Shown: positions 52,478-61,681 of the stretch, in pieces
How positions within the stretch are numbered: position 1 is the first letter of the stretch
Layout: each line of letters opens with the position of its first letter
Origin: Winogradskya humida
Lineage (GTDB): Bacteria > Actinomycetota > Actinomycetes > Mycobacteriales > Micromonosporaceae
Direction: 5' to 3'
Length of the DNA stretch: 64,000 nt
Assembly: GCF_016862215.1 (NCBI RefSeq)
Contig: NZ_BOMN01000111.1
Location: forward strand, 1-64,000
Program-made: the position numbers and the translations under genes
The notes under the pieces: generated by a model
Database searches by the model: none
The model's input: only the letters and a program-made list of their open reading frames with translations
Told to the model about the DNA's origin: nothing

Positions 52478-52489
52478 GAGAGCGCTCTC
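52478..52489. promoter_or_regulatory. LacI-family-type operator
   Basis: GAGAGCGCTCTC is a perfect 12-bp palindrome centred on CG, the usual core of LacI-family sites controlling glycosidase genes in actinobacteria. It lies 112 bp upstream of the ricin/beta-helix ATG and 151 bp upstream of the divergent permease GTG, so either gene could be the target. Confidence 0.6.
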
Positions 52490-52639
52490 ACCACAAGTTT
52501 CGTCAGTGTTTCCCCGGCAATCTTTCCTGTCAAGATCTGGATCGATACCTGCCCGAGAACCCCGTCAACCCCGTCCGCCGGGCCTACTAGGGTGGGGCTC
52601 CGGTCATCGATCATCGCTCGGAGTCAGGAGGATTCGTAC

Positions 52640-53443
52640 GTGCTGCAGGCGTTGGCCATCCTGGCCGCCGGCTTCTGGGCCGGCATGATCAATGTGGTCG
52701 TCGGATCCGGCACGCTGGTCACCTTCCCGGTGTTGCTGCTGTTCGGTTATTCGCCCCTGGTCGCGAACGTCTCCAACAACATCGGCCTGGTCGGTGGCGG
52801 CATCACCGGCACCCTCGGTTACCGCTCCGAGCTGGCAGGTCGTGCGGCCACCCTCAAGCGCCTGCTGCCCGCCTCGGCCCTCGGCGGCATCACCGGCGCT
52901 CTGCTGCTTCTGGTCCTCCCGGCCGGAGCCTTCCAGACCATCGTTCCCGTCCTGATCGTCGTCGGCCTGGTCATGGTCGTCTGGGGTCCGGCCATCCAGC
53001 GTGCCGCGCGCCGTCGTCGCGCGCACGTCCCCGCCGTCGCGACGACGGCCGACCCGCTGGAAGCGGCCGGTCCGGGGCCGCACTACCGGGTCGCGATCGT
53101 CGCCGGGGTGTACGTGCTCGGGATCTACGGGGGTTACTTCGGGGCGGCGCAGGGGGTCCTGCTGGTCGGGTTGCTCAGCGTGCTCACCACCGCCACCCTG
53201 CAGTCGATCACGGGGCTGAAGAACCTGCTCACCACCGTGGTCAACGCGGTCGCCGCGGTCACCTTCATGGCGGTCTCGTGGCACTCGGTGAACTGGACGG
53301 TCGTCCTGCTCATCTCGGTCGGCTCCGCCCTGGGCGGCGTCGCCGGCGCCCGGGTCGGGCGACGCCTCTCTCCGGTGCTGCTCCGCACGATCATCGTGAT
53401 CGTGGGGCTGGCGGCGCTGGCCCGCCTGCTCTTCTTCGCCTGA
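52640..53443 (+). CDS. TauE/SafE family (TSUP) membrane permease
   Basis: 267 residues from GTG 52640, with AGGAGG 8 nt upstream. About 8 membrane segments in two repeats, with family motifs FWAGMINVVVGSGTLVTFP (first repeat) and GIYGGYFGAAQGVLLV (second repeat). TSUP members export sulfite, sulfoacetate or related anions, or move other organic acids; the substrate here is unknown. Convergent with the ABC permease gene. Confidence 0.92.
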   Translation: MLQALAILAAGFWAGMINVVVGSGTLVTFPVLLLFGYSPLVANVSNNIGLVGGGITGTLGYRSELAGRAATLKRLLPASALGGITGALLLLVLPAGAFQTIVPVLIVVGLVMVVWGPAIQRAARRRRAHVPAVATTADPLEAAGPGPHYRVAIVAGVYVLGIYGGYFGAAQGVLLVGLLSVLTTATLQSITGLKNLLTTVVNAVAAVTFMAVSWHSVNWTVVLLISVGSALGGVAGARVGRRLSPVLLRTIIVIVGLAALARLLFFA

Positions 53444-53479
53444 CCGCACCGGCTGACCCGGCGGCCGGCAGCAGCATTC

Positions 53480-54229
53480 TCAGGCGTCCGAGTGCTGCAG
53501 CCGCCATCCGGCCAGGACCGCGGCCAGAACGAGGTAGCCCGCGAACACCAGAGCACCCCGGCCCGGCGACAGCATCTCCGGGAGGCGCGCACCCGCCCAG
53601 CCCATCGCTTCGCCGGCCTGTGGTGGCAGGAACTTGCCGGCGGTCGCCCGGACTTCTTCTGGCAGTAGGAATTGGGTGAAGGTGGTGGACAGCAGAAACG
53701 TGACTGCGAAGTACGTGCTCAGCGCGGCTGCTGTGGATCGGATCAGCGTGCCCAGGAGCAGGCCCAGAAGGGCAGCCCCGGTCTCGTAGGCGACCGTGCC
53801 GAGCAGCACCCGGATCACGCCGTTGTCGGTGAGCGTCATGCCGGCGTCGCCGATGACCGCCTGTCCGGCCAGGAAGGTGAGCAACGCCGCGATGCTCATC
53901 ACCGTGAACGACACCGCTCCGAGCACCACAGCTTTCGCCGTCAGCACGATCAATCGGCGGGGCACGGCTGTCAGCGTGGCCCGGATGAGGCCGGTGTTGT
54001 ATTCGCCCGTGATGACGAGTACGCCCAGCACCCCCAGCACGAGCGTGGCCAGGACGCTGCCCGTCATGCTCGTACCGGCCGGCGAGACCACGCTCGCGCT
54101 CATGCCGACCGCGCACAGGAGCAGGCCGATGCCGGTGAACCCGATGACGGCCACGGACAGCAGGACCGTCGTCGAGCGTACCGACCAGAATTTGATCCAT
54201 TCGGAGCGGACGACGTGACGGAAGCTCAT
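53480..54229 (-). CDS. ABC-2 type transporter permease
   Basis: 249 residues, six membrane segments, starting MSFRHVVRSEWIKFWSVRST, typical of the permease partner of a BcrA-like ABC exporter. The ATG at 54229 overlaps the ATPase stop by ATGA. Together they form an exporter of two subunits controlled by the divergent two-component system. Peptide antibiotic or lipid export is plausible but not shown. Confidence 0.9.
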   Translation of the reverse strand: MSFRHVVRSEWIKFWSVRSTTVLLSVAVIGFTGIGLLLCAVGMSASVVSPAGTSMTGSVLATLVLGVLGVLVITGEYNTGLIRATLTAVPRRLIVLTAKAVVLGAVSFTVMSIAALLTFLAGQAVIGDAGMTLTDNGVIRVLLGTVAYETGAALLGLLLGTLIRSTAAALSTYFAVTFLLSTTFTQFLLPEEVRATAGKFLPPQAGEAMGWAGARLPEMLSPGRGALVFAGYLVLAAVLAGWRLQHSDA

Positions 54230-55134
54230 CGGGTTGGTCCTTTGCGGTCGGCGGCATCGCTGATCAGGTGCATGAAGGCGTCCTCCAGGCTCGCCTGGCG
54301 GTGGGACAGCTCGTGCAGGGTGATGCCGGCTGCGGCGGCCCGGTCGGCGATCTGCCCGGCGTCCAGTCCGGAGACCTCGAAGGCGTCGCGTTCACCGCTG
54401 ATGATCGTGACGTCCGGGCCGGCCAGCAGGTCGTGCAGGGCGGACAGCTGGGGGGAACGGACCAGGACGGTATCCAGCCCGGCCCGGGCCACGAAGTCGG
54501 CGACGGTCTGGTCGGCGATCAGGCGCCCGTGGTCGATCACGATAAGATGATCGGCCGTCAGCGCCATTTCGCTCATGAGGTGCGAGGAGACGAGAACCGT
54601 ACGACCCTCGGCCGCCTGGTTGCGCATCAGCTTCCGGATCCACCGGATGCCCTCCGGGTCGAGGCCGTTCACCGGTTCATCCAGGATCAGCACCCGAGGG
54701 TCGGCGAGCAGCGCGGCGGCGATGCCGAGCCGCTGTCCCATGCCCAGTGACAACGATCCCGCCCGCTTGCGTGCCGCTGCTCCCAAGCCGACCAGGTCGA
54801 TCACCTCGTCCACCCGCGAGCGCGGCACACCGTTGGTGGCGGCCATGGCGAGCAGGTGGTGGTAAGCGGAACGTCCACCGTGTACCGCCCGCGCATCCAG
54901 CAGCGCACCCACTTCACGCAACGGGGCGGCGAGCCGGGCATAGCTGCGGCCGTTGACGGTGGCGGTGCCCGAGGTCGGCCGGTCCAGACCCAGGATCAGC
55001 CGGATGGTGGTCGACTTGCCGGCCCCGTTCGGCCCGAGGAAGCCGGTCACGATTCCCGGCCGTACCCGGAAGGTGAGCCGGTCCACCGCGGTCCCGGCAC
55101 CGTAACGCTTCGTCAGCTCTTTGATCTCGATCAT
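54226..55134 (-). CDS. ABC transporter ATP-binding protein (BcrA-like)
   Basis: 302 residues. Walker A GPNGAGKSTTI (about 36-46), the signature SLSLGMGQRLGIAAALLA (about 130), and Walker B VLILDEPVNGLDP. A C-terminal extension of about 80 residues follows, as in DrrA/BcrA exporter ATPases. First gene of the operon with the permease, divergent from the histidine kinase gene across a promoter region with direct repeats. Confidence 0.93.
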   Translation of the reverse strand: MIEIKELTKRYGAGTAVDRLTFRVRPGIVTGFLGPNGAGKSTTIRLILGLDRPTSGTATVNGRSYARLAAPLREVGALLDARAVHGGRSAYHHLLAMAATNGVPRSRVDEVIDLVGLGAAARKRAGSLSLGMGQRLGIAAALLADPRVLILDEPVNGLDPEGIRWIRKLMRNQAAEGRTVLVSSHLMSEMALTADHLIVIDHGRLIADQTVADFVARAGLDTVLVRSPQLSALHDLLAGPDVTIISGERDAFEVSGLDAGQIADRAAAAGITLHELSHRQASLEDAFMHLISDAADRKGPTR

Positions 55135-55193
55135 GAGGGCCAGCGTCGTCGTCGCGCCCCGTAGTCCGCGTCCTCGACGCGGAGTGCAGGCGG

Positions 55194-55241
55194 CTACTCC
55201 GTACGAAGTACGCGCCGACGCGGGGAACTACTCCAGTACGA
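55194..55241. promoter_or_regulatory. Direct repeats between the ABC exporter and two-component genes
   Basis: CTACTCCGTACGA (55194-55206) and CTACTCCAGTACGA (55228-55241) are near-identical direct repeats spaced 34 nt start to start. The first also contains the palindrome GTACGAAGTAC. They lie in a 144-bp divergent promoter and are good candidates for the response regulator site. Confidence 0.45.
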
Positions 55242-55278
55242 CGAGGTGGGGAGTGCGTGACCCCCGTACAGTCCTCGC

Positions 55279-56436
55279 ATGCGCCTGAGGAACTGGCATC
55301 CGCAGGTCACAGACGCGGTGGCCGGCGGGTTTCTGTTCGTGTTCGCCTTGATCTCGGTCGCCGCGCCGACCGGTGCCGACCGCGGGGGCGGCCCGCCTGC
55401 CGGGCTGGACTTCCTGGTCTGTGGGGTCGCCTGGGTCCTGGTCGCGCTGCGTCGCCGCTGGCCGTTGCCGGTCCTCGCGGTGTCCGCGGCGTTCACCATC
55501 CTGGCTATCAGCACCCCGTTGCTGCTACCGCCGGCGACGCTCGCCGTGCTCGTCTGCGCGTATACCGTCGCCACCCGGACCGCGCGCATGGTCGCCTGGC
55601 CCTCGGCGCTCGCCGCCGCCGTCGCCGTTTACCTGGCCGCCGGAATCGCCTACGGAACCTGGGCCCAGCCCGAGGCCGTCGCCATCTTCGCTTCCGCCGG
55701 CATGGCGGTGGCCGTGGGCGATCTGGTCCGCACCCGCCGGGCCTATCTCGCCGAGGTGCTCGACCGGGCGCGGCGGGCCGAGCGCAGCCGCGAGGAGGAG
55801 GCCCGGCGAAGGGTGATCGAGGAACGGGTACGGATCGCCCGCGAACTGCACGATGTGGTGGCGCACCACATCGCGATGATCAACGTGCAGGCCGGCGTTG
55901 CCGCGCACGTGCTGCGCGACCAACCGGACGAGGCGGGGGAATCCCTGGCGCACGTGCGGCACGCCGCCCGGACCGTGCTGGCAGAGCTGTCCACCGTGCT
56001 GGGCGTGCTGCGCGGTCCCGGGCACCCGGGCGACCCGGTGGACGAGCCGGCCCGGGGCCTGGCGCACCTCTCCGAGCTGATAGCGCGGATCGCCGGCGCC
56101 GGGCTGCGGGTGGAGGAGCGGCGCAACGGACAGGCCCGGCCCCTCCCGTCAGCGGTCGACCTGGCCGCGTACCGGATCATTCAGGAATCCCTGACCAACG
56201 CCCACAAGCATGCACTCGACGACCGCGCCCGGCTGCGGCTACGTTTCGCCGAGGACGAACTGGAGATCACCGTGGAGAATTTCACCGCGAACGCCACGGC
56301 CGGCGCCACCGGATACGGCCTGGTCGGTATGCGCGAACGGGCCACAGCGCTGGGCGGCCGGTTCTCCGCCGAGGCCACCGGCGACGGCCGTTTCGTGGTG
56401 CACGCGGTCTTGCCGGCGCCGCGGGCGGCCGCGTGA
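55279..56436 (+). CDS. Sensor histidine kinase (NarL-type partner)
   Basis: 385 residues. The first about 150 residues contain five or six membrane segments with little external sequence, so it is an intramembrane-sensing type. The HisKA_3 phospho-acceptor motif RIARELHDVVAHHIAMINV (His about 200) follows, then the ATPase domain with AYRIIQESLTNAHKH (N box), GYGLVGMRERATALGG (G box). Its GTGA overlap with the response regulator couples translation. It likely senses antibiotic or envelope stress and drives the divergent ABC exporter. Confidence 0.92.
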   Translation: MRLRNWHPQVTDAVAGGFLFVFALISVAAPTGADRGGGPPAGLDFLVCGVAWVLVALRRRWPLPVLAVSAAFTILAISTPLLLPPATLAVLVCAYTVATRTARMVAWPSALAAAVAVYLAAGIAYGTWAQPEAVAIFASAGMAVAVGDLVRTRRAYLAEVLDRARRAERSREEEARRRVIEERVRIARELHDVVAHHIAMINVQAGVAAHVLRDQPDEAGESLAHVRHAARTVLAELSTVLGVLRGPGHPGDPVDEPARGLAHLSELIARIAGAGLRVEERRNGQARPLPSAVDLAAYRIIQESLTNAHKHALDDRARLRLRFAEDELEITVENFTANATAGATGYGLVGMRERATALGGRFSAEATGDGRFVVHAVLPAPRAAA

Positions 56437-57101
56437 CCGTCCGGGTGCTGCTGGCCGACGACCAGCGGCTGATCCTGGCCGGCTTCCGGGTGCTGATCGA
56501 CTCGGGAGCCGGCATGGAGGTGGTCGGCGAGGCCACGACGGGCACGGAGGCCGTCGCGATGGCCCGCGAGACCCGCGCCGACGTGGTGCTCATGGACATC
56601 TCCATGCCGGGGGTGGATGGCATCGAGGCCACTCGCCGGATCACCGCCGACCCAGACCTGGCCGGGGTCCGCGTGCTGATCCTGACCACGTTCGAGATCG
56701 ACGAGAACGTCCTGCGCGCCCTGCGGGCCGGTGCCAGCGGATTCCTCAGCAAGGGCGTCGAGCCTGCAGACCTGATCGAGGGCATCCGTACGGTGGCGCG
56801 CGGCGAGGCTCTGCTGTCGCCCGTGGCCACGCAGGCCCTGATCACCCAGTTCCTCGACCAGCCGGACCCGGAGGGCGCGGCGGCCGCGGTACCCCTTGAT
56901 CAGCTGACTGATCGCGAACGCGAGGTCGTAGCCCTGGTCGGTGCGGGCCTGTCCAACGACGAGATCGCCCAGCGGCTGTTCATCTCCCCGCTTACCGCAA
57001 AGACCCACATCAGCCGCGCGACGATCAAACTGGACGCCCGAGACCGCGCGCAGCTGGTCATGCTCGCCTACCGGAGCGGCCTGATCCGCCCCGCGGGCTG
57101 A
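56433..57101 (+). CDS. LuxR/NarL-type response regulator
   Basis: 222 residues from GTG 56433, overlapping the kinase stop by 4 bp. The receiver domain has the acidic pair LLADDQR, phospho-acceptor VVLMDISMPG (Asp about 53) and Lys in SKGVEPAD. The LuxR helix-turn-helix (about 155-215) reads LTDREREVVALVGAGL, SPLTAKTHISRATIKL. Predicted to bind the direct repeats at 55194-55241. Confidence 0.94.
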   Translation: MTVRVLLADDQRLILAGFRVLIDSGAGMEVVGEATTGTEAVAMARETRADVVLMDISMPGVDGIEATRRITADPDLAGVRVLILTTFEIDENVLRALRAGASGFLSKGVEPADLIEGIRTVARGEALLSPVATQALITQFLDQPDPEGAAAAVPLDQLTDREREVVALVGAGLSNDEIAQRLFISPLTAKTHISRATIKLDARDRAQLVMLAYRSGLIRPAG

Positions 57102-57216
57102 GCCCCGATCATGCTACGAGCCGCTCGGCCGCCAGTTGTTAAGAAAGTTGCTTTAAACGAGTGGATGTGTATCTCATGATGCATTGGTGTTCATCACTGT
57201 GTTGTGTGAGGTGCTC

Positions 57217-60200
57217 ATGCACGGTCGTCACCGTCCGCACGTCCTCCGCCTCGTCGCCGTAGCCTCGGCAGCCCTCCTGCTCTCCGCCCCCGTCCTCGCA
57301 AGTCCTGTCCTCGCAAACCCCGTCCTCGCCACCCCGGCGACCGCGACCGGCCGGGCCGCAGCCGCCGCCGTCGTCGATGGCAGCGCCCGCTTCCAGGTCC
57401 TGACCCCGACGCTGATCCGGATGGAGTACGCCGGGGACGCCGCGTTCCAGGACGCCACCACCTTCAACGCGGTGAACCGCAACCTGCCCGCCCCGGCGTA
57501 CACCACCGCTGTCTCCTCCGACGGGTTCCGGGAAATCCGCACCAGCTCGCTGACCCTGCGTTACAAGCAGAACAGCGGCCCGTTCACCGCGAGCAACCTG
57601 TCGGTGGTGGTGACGTCCACCGGCGCCACCGCCAACCCGATCTTCCCGTCGTACTGTGTCGTCTCGACCGCGTGTGAGGCCGAGAACGCGCTGCTGCGCA
57701 AGCACGCCGGCACCGCCGTCGACCACACCGGTTACGTCGGCTCCGGGTTCGTCGCCGGGTACGAGTCGGCCGACAGCGGCATCGAGCAGGACGTCTCGGG
57801 CGTACCCACGGCAGGGTCCTACCGGTTGGCCGTGCGGTACGCGAACGCCGTCGGCGGTGACGGCCAGAGCACCAGCCGTACCCTGTCGACCCAGGTCAAC
57901 GGCGTTGCCGGGCCGCGGTTGACGTTCGCGCCGACCGCCTCCTGGGACACGTGGGCGGTCACCTCGGCCACCGTCAGCCTGCGGGCCGGGGCCAACACGC
58001 TCGCGCTCGTGCAGGCGGAGGCCGACAGCGGCAGGATCAATGTGGACAGTATCGCGATCCTGCCCGTCTCCTCGACGAACTATCCTGGTGCGGCGACGAC
58101 GCTGACCACCACGGGGTACGGCGCCGGCCCCTCCAGCACGCTCGGTGGGTGGACCCGGGCGCTGGACAACCCGGCCGCGGTGCCCGTTCCCGAACACCCC
58201 GGGATTCTCAACCGCGGCGGGTGGTACCTGCTGGACGACACCCGCACGGCGCTGCTGCCGGCCGACCACACCGTCACCGACCGGCCGAGCCACGGAGCGC
58301 AGCCTTACCAGGACGGATACTTCTTCGGGTACGGGACGGACTTCCGCGGCGCCCTCGGCGATCTGAACGCGCTCACCGGCCCGGCTGCCCTGCTGCCCCA
58401 GTCGGCGTACGGCCTGTGGTACTCCCGGTACTTCGCCTACAGCGCTGCCGACTACCAGGCGCTGCTGCCGAAGTTCCGGTCGTCCTATGTGCCGCTGGAC
58501 TGGCTGGTGGTGGACACCGACTGGAAGTCGCCGAGCCAGTGGAACGGCTGGAACTTCAACACCGGGTTGCTCGGCGACCCGCAGACGTTCCTCGACTGGA
58601 CCAGGGCGCAGGGGCTGTCGGTCTCCCTGAACGTTCACCCGTCGATCGCCACCAACGACCCGAAGTACGCCACGGCCAACTCCCAGGCCGGTGGGCTGCT
58701 GCCGGACGGCTCCGGCACCTCGGCCTTCGACTGGTCGAATCCGGCGCATCTGTCCGCGTACCTCAATCTGCACCGGCCCTTCGAACAGCAGGGTGTACGG
58801 GCCTGGTGGCTGGACTACTGCACGTCCTGCGGCGGATCACTGGCGTCGGACGAGCACGTCGCGCCGGACAACCTGATCAACATGCGGTACGCCGACGAGT
58901 TCACCGGCCGTGGCGTGCGTGGTTTCTCGTTCGCCCGGATCGGCGGCGCCGAGCACGGCGGCATCACCACCTCGTACCCGCTCGGACCCTGGTCGGAGCG
59001 GCGCACGACGATGCAGTTCACCGGCGACACCCCGGCCACCTGGCAGATGCTGGCGTTCGAGACCCGGTTCACGACCGACGAGGCGGCGGCCGGGCTGAGC
59101 AACGTCAGCCACGACGTCGGCAGCTTCCACGGCGGCCACCTCGCCGACGACCTGTACGCCCGATGGGTCCAGTTCGGCGCGTTCCAGCCGATCGACCGGC
59201 TGCACTCGGACCACGGCGACCGGCTGCCGTGGGACTACACCGGCGACGCCGCCGCGAGCGCGCAGCGGTTCCTGCGGTTGCGGGGGGCGCTGGTGCCGTA
59301 CACGTACACGGCGGCGCGGCAGGCCAGCACCACCGGTGTGCCGATCGTGCGCCCGATGTATCTGGACTACCCGGGCAGCGCCGCGGCGTACACCGCCACC
59401 GGTCAGTACCTGTACGGCGACAACCTGCTGGTCGCGCCGATCACCAGCCCGAACGACGGGTCCGGCAACGGCTCGGCGTCGGTCTGGGTGCCGCCGGGCA
59501 GCTGGACCGACTGGTTCACCGGCACCACGTACACCGGCCCGGCGACCGTCACGATCAGCGCGCCGCTGTCCCGGATGCCGGTGCTGGTCAAGGGCGGCGG
59601 CATCGTACCGACCCGGACCGATTACGTGGAGAACGCCGGTCAGCGGCCGCTCACCCAGGTCACGCTGAACGTCGCGGCCGGCGCGGACGGCACCTCCTCG
59701 CTGTACCAGGACGCCGGCGAGGGGCCCGGATACACCTCGGGTCAGTCAACGACCACGGCACTGGGCTGGCAGAACGGGGCCCGGACCCTGACCGTCGGGG
59801 CCGTGTCGGGGACATATCCGGGGGCACCCGCCACCCGGTCGTACACGCTCCGGTTGTCGAACGCCACCGCGCCGACCGCAGTGACCGTCGACGGGGTGCA
59901 GGTGCCGGAGACGGCATGGGCGTACAACGTCGACCGGCGGACGGTCACGGTGACCACCGACGCCTTGCCGGTGAACGCCGCGCACACCATCGGCCTCACC
60001 GGCAGCGCGGCCGGCAACCCGGACGGTGGCGAGATCATCGGTGCCGGCGGGCTCTGCCTGGACGTCCGCGGCGGTGTCGCAGCGGAGGGACAGCCGATGC
60101 AGCAGTACGCCTGCAACCACACCCCCGCACAGCAGTTCACTCACGGTAGCGACGGGACCCTCCGGGTGCTCGGCCGCTGTGTCGCCCCGGTGGGCAGCAC

Positions 60201-60744
60201 CGTCGCGACGGTGTCCTGCACCGGCGCGGCTGGACAGTCCTGGACACGGCAGTCTGACGGCTCGCTGACGAACACGCCGACGGGCCAGTGCCTGCAGGGC
60301 CAGGGAGCGGACCAGGCGCAGGTCGCCGCGTGCGCGAGCACCGACGCCCAGCATTGGCGGCTGCCGCCGGGGCCGATCGCCGGGCCGGCCGGGTTCTGCG
60401 CGGACATCGCCGACGCAGACCCGACCTCGGGGACGCCTACCCAGCTGTACGCATGCAACTCGAGCGACGCGCAACGATTCTCCGCACCGGGCGACAGGTC
60501 GCTGCGGGTCTTCGGCAAGTGCCTGGACGTCCGCGGCGGCCTTACCGTCAACGCGACGCCGGTGCAGCTGTTCGACTGCAACGGCACGACTGCTCAGCAG
60601 TGGGTGACCCGGTCCGACGGCACGATCGTCAGCCAGGCGTCCGGCCGCTGTCTGGACGATGCCGGCGGCACTCAGCGGTCCGGCGACCGGCTGCAGATCT
60701 ACGACTGCAACAACACCGCAGCTCAGAAGTTCCGGCTGGGCTGA
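57217..60744 (+). CDS. Secreted GH31-family alpha-glycosidase with CBM35-like insert and two ricin lectins
   Basis: 1175 residues from ATG 57217 (GAGG at 5 nt). Signal peptide with a threefold PVLAx repeat. The GH31 N-terminal beta-sandwich (RFQVLTPTLIRMEY) is interrupted at about 150-285 by a carbohydrate-binding module (CEAENALLRKHAGTA, AGSYRLAVRYANAVGG, SGRINVDSIAILP). The GH31 barrel follows: LVVDTDWKSPSQWNGW, the nucleophile-type WWLDYCTSC, and the acid/base region GDTPATW. Two ricin-type lectins occupy about 945-1175 (LCLDVRGGVAAEGQPMQQ, KCLDVRGGLTVNATPVQLFD). It probably cleaves alpha-glucosyl or alpha-xylosyl residues from a plant or fungal polysaccharide outside the cell. A terminator follows. 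Confidence 0.88.
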   Translation: MHGRHRPHVLRLVAVASAALLLSAPVLASPVLANPVLATPATATGRAAAAAVVDGSARFQVLTPTLIRMEYAGDAAFQDATTFNAVNRNLPAPAYTTAVSSDGFREIRTSSLTLRYKQNSGPFTASNLSVVVTSTGATANPIFPSYCVVSTACEAENALLRKHAGTAVDHTGYVGSGFVAGYESADSGIEQDVSGVPTAGSYRLAVRYANAVGGDGQSTSRTLSTQVNGVAGPRLTFAPTASWDTWAVTSATVSLRAGANTLALVQAEADSGRINVDSIAILPVSSTNYPGAATTLTTTGYGAGPSSTLGGWTRALDNPAAVPVPEHPGILNRGGWYLLDDTRTALLPADHTVTDRPSHGAQPYQDGYFFGYGTDFRGALGDLNALTGPAALLPQSAYGLWYSRYFAYSAADYQALLPKFRSSYVPLDWLVVDTDWKSPSQWNGWNFNTGLLGDPQTFLDWTRAQGLSVSLNVHPSIATNDPKYATANSQAGGLLPDGSGTSAFDWSNPAHLSAYLNLHRPFEQQGVRAWWLDYCTSCGGSLASDEHVAPDNLINMRYADEFTGRGVRGFSFARIGGAEHGGITTSYPLGPWSERRTTMQFTGDTPATWQMLAFETRFTTDEAAAGLSNVSHDVGSFHGGHLADDLYARWVQFGAFQPIDRLHSDHGDRLPWDYTGDAAASAQRFLRLRGALVPYTYTAARQASTTGVPIVRPMYLDYPGSAAAYTATGQYLYGDNLLVAPITSPNDGSGNGSASVWVPPGSWTDWFTGTTYTGPATVTISAPLSRMPVLVKGGGIVPTRTDYVENAGQRPLTQVTLNVAAGADGTSSLYQDAGEGPGYTSGQSTTTALGWQNGARTLTVGAVSGTYPGAPATRSYTLRLSNATAPTAVTVDGVQVPETAWAYNVDRRTVTVTTDALPVNAAHTIGLTGSAAGNPDGGEIIGAGGLCLDVRGGVAAEGQPMQQYACNHTPAQQFTHGSDGTLRVLGRCVAPVGSTVATVSCTGAAGQSWTRQSDGSLTNTPTGQCLQGQGADQAQVAACASTDAQHWRLPPGPIAGPAGFCADIADADPTSGTPTQLYACNSSDAQRFSAPGDRSLRVFGKCLDVRGGLTVNATPVQLFDCNGTTAQQWVTRSDGTIVSQASGRCLDDAGGTQRSGDRLQIYDCNNTAAQKFRLG
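57289..57333 (+). repeat. Three tandem 15-bp units in the GH31 signal peptide
   Basis: Units at 57289-57303, 57304-57318 and 57319-57333 share the core GTCCTCGC and encode PVLAS, PVLAN and PVLAT at the end of the signal peptide. In-frame and probably made by slippage. Confidence 0.7.
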
Positions 60745-60774
60745 CGTTCCGTTGGGCTGACACGCATGCCCGCG

Positions 60775-60794
60775 CCGCCCCCGCCCGGGGGCGG
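60775..60794 (+). terminator. GC-rich hairpin after the GH31 gene
   Basis: CCGCCCCCG (60775-60783) pairs with CGGGGGCGG (60786-60794), 31 bp past the stop. The tight 2-nt turn would open in practice to a somewhat larger loop. No T-tract follows, as is common in high-GC genomes. Confidence 0.5.
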
Positions 60795-60940
60795 AGCTCG
60801 TCAGCCGTGACCAATCCTTATGAACTGGTGACGGATCGCCGAAGCCATATCCTCGGCTCCGGTCGAACCCTATGGTCGGGTGCTGTGGACCTCGTACTCG
60901 TTGGCAGCGCCGGTCTCGTCGATCTGTCGTCGACCGCGCG

Positions 60941-61561
60941 ATGAGTGTCGTGACAAGCCCCCGCCGACTGCGCCCAGCGCACGTTCTTCTGCTCGTCACC
61001 CTCGGGCCGCTGCTGCTTGCGCTCGCCGGACTGATCCACCCGCACGGGCTGTCCGCTGCCACCGCGCACCGCTGGGTGCAGTTGCACATCGTCCTTCTCC
61101 CCGCCTTCCCCCTGCTGGGGCTCGGGTTCTTCGTGTTGCTGCGCGAGCGGCCACGCGCCGATCTGCCCGGAGCGGCAACGATCGTGGCCTGGGTGTGCGC
61201 CTGTGTCTACGCGGCCGGCTACACCGGCCTGGACGCCGTGGCCGGAATCGCGGCGGGCACGGTCGCGGGCCAACCCGGGGACCCGGTCCAGCTGCGCCGG
61301 CTGGTGCTGGCCCTGTACGACACCGGCGACCGCCTGGGCCACGTCGCCGTGTACGCGTTCCTCGTCGCTGTGCTCGCCGGCACCGTCGCCCTGGTCAGCC
61401 GGCACGGCCTACGGGTGATGCCCGGCACCGTCGTCCTGCTCCTGGCCGGCTACTCCTTCATCGACAGCCACATCTTCTCGCCGCGCGGTGTGCAGACCAT
61501 GCTGGCTATCGGTGCGGGGTTCGCCCTGTGGACCTGGGCCGCGTCCCTGGATCGCGGGTGA
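60941..61561 (+). CDS. Multi-pass membrane protein of unknown function
   Basis: 206 residues from ATG 60941. Six likely membrane segments, at about 17-36, 46-64, 76-96, 130-150, 157-175 and 182-200. A His-rich short loop (LIHPHGLSAATAHRW) follows the first. No known motif. It follows the GH31 gene on the same strand but beyond the terminator, so it is probably a separate unit. The upstream 60795-60940 shows no other gene. Confidence 0.7.
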   Translation: MSVVTSPRRLRPAHVLLLVTLGPLLLALAGLIHPHGLSAATAHRWVQLHIVLLPAFPLLGLGFFVLLRERPRADLPGAATIVAWVCACVYAAGYTGLDAVAGIAAGTVAGQPGDPVQLRRLVLALYDTGDRLGHVAVYAFLVAVLAGTVALVSRHGLRVMPGTVVLLLAGYSFIDSHIFSPRGVQTMLAIGAGFALWTWAASLDRG

Positions 61562-61681
61562 CCGGGGGTCGCGGCGTAGCTCTTACGGGCCTTGCTGACC
61601 TGGATGACGTCGGCGCTCCGGCTGGGCGAAGGCCCGGGCGAGGCACCGCGTCGTTCCGGAGCTTCCTGACCCGCCGGAGCG

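Noticed and set aside
57951..60149. 732-codon second plus frame inside the GH31 gene
   Set aside because: It is an alternate frame of a well-supported GH31 enzyme, with Arg-rich low-complexity sequence.
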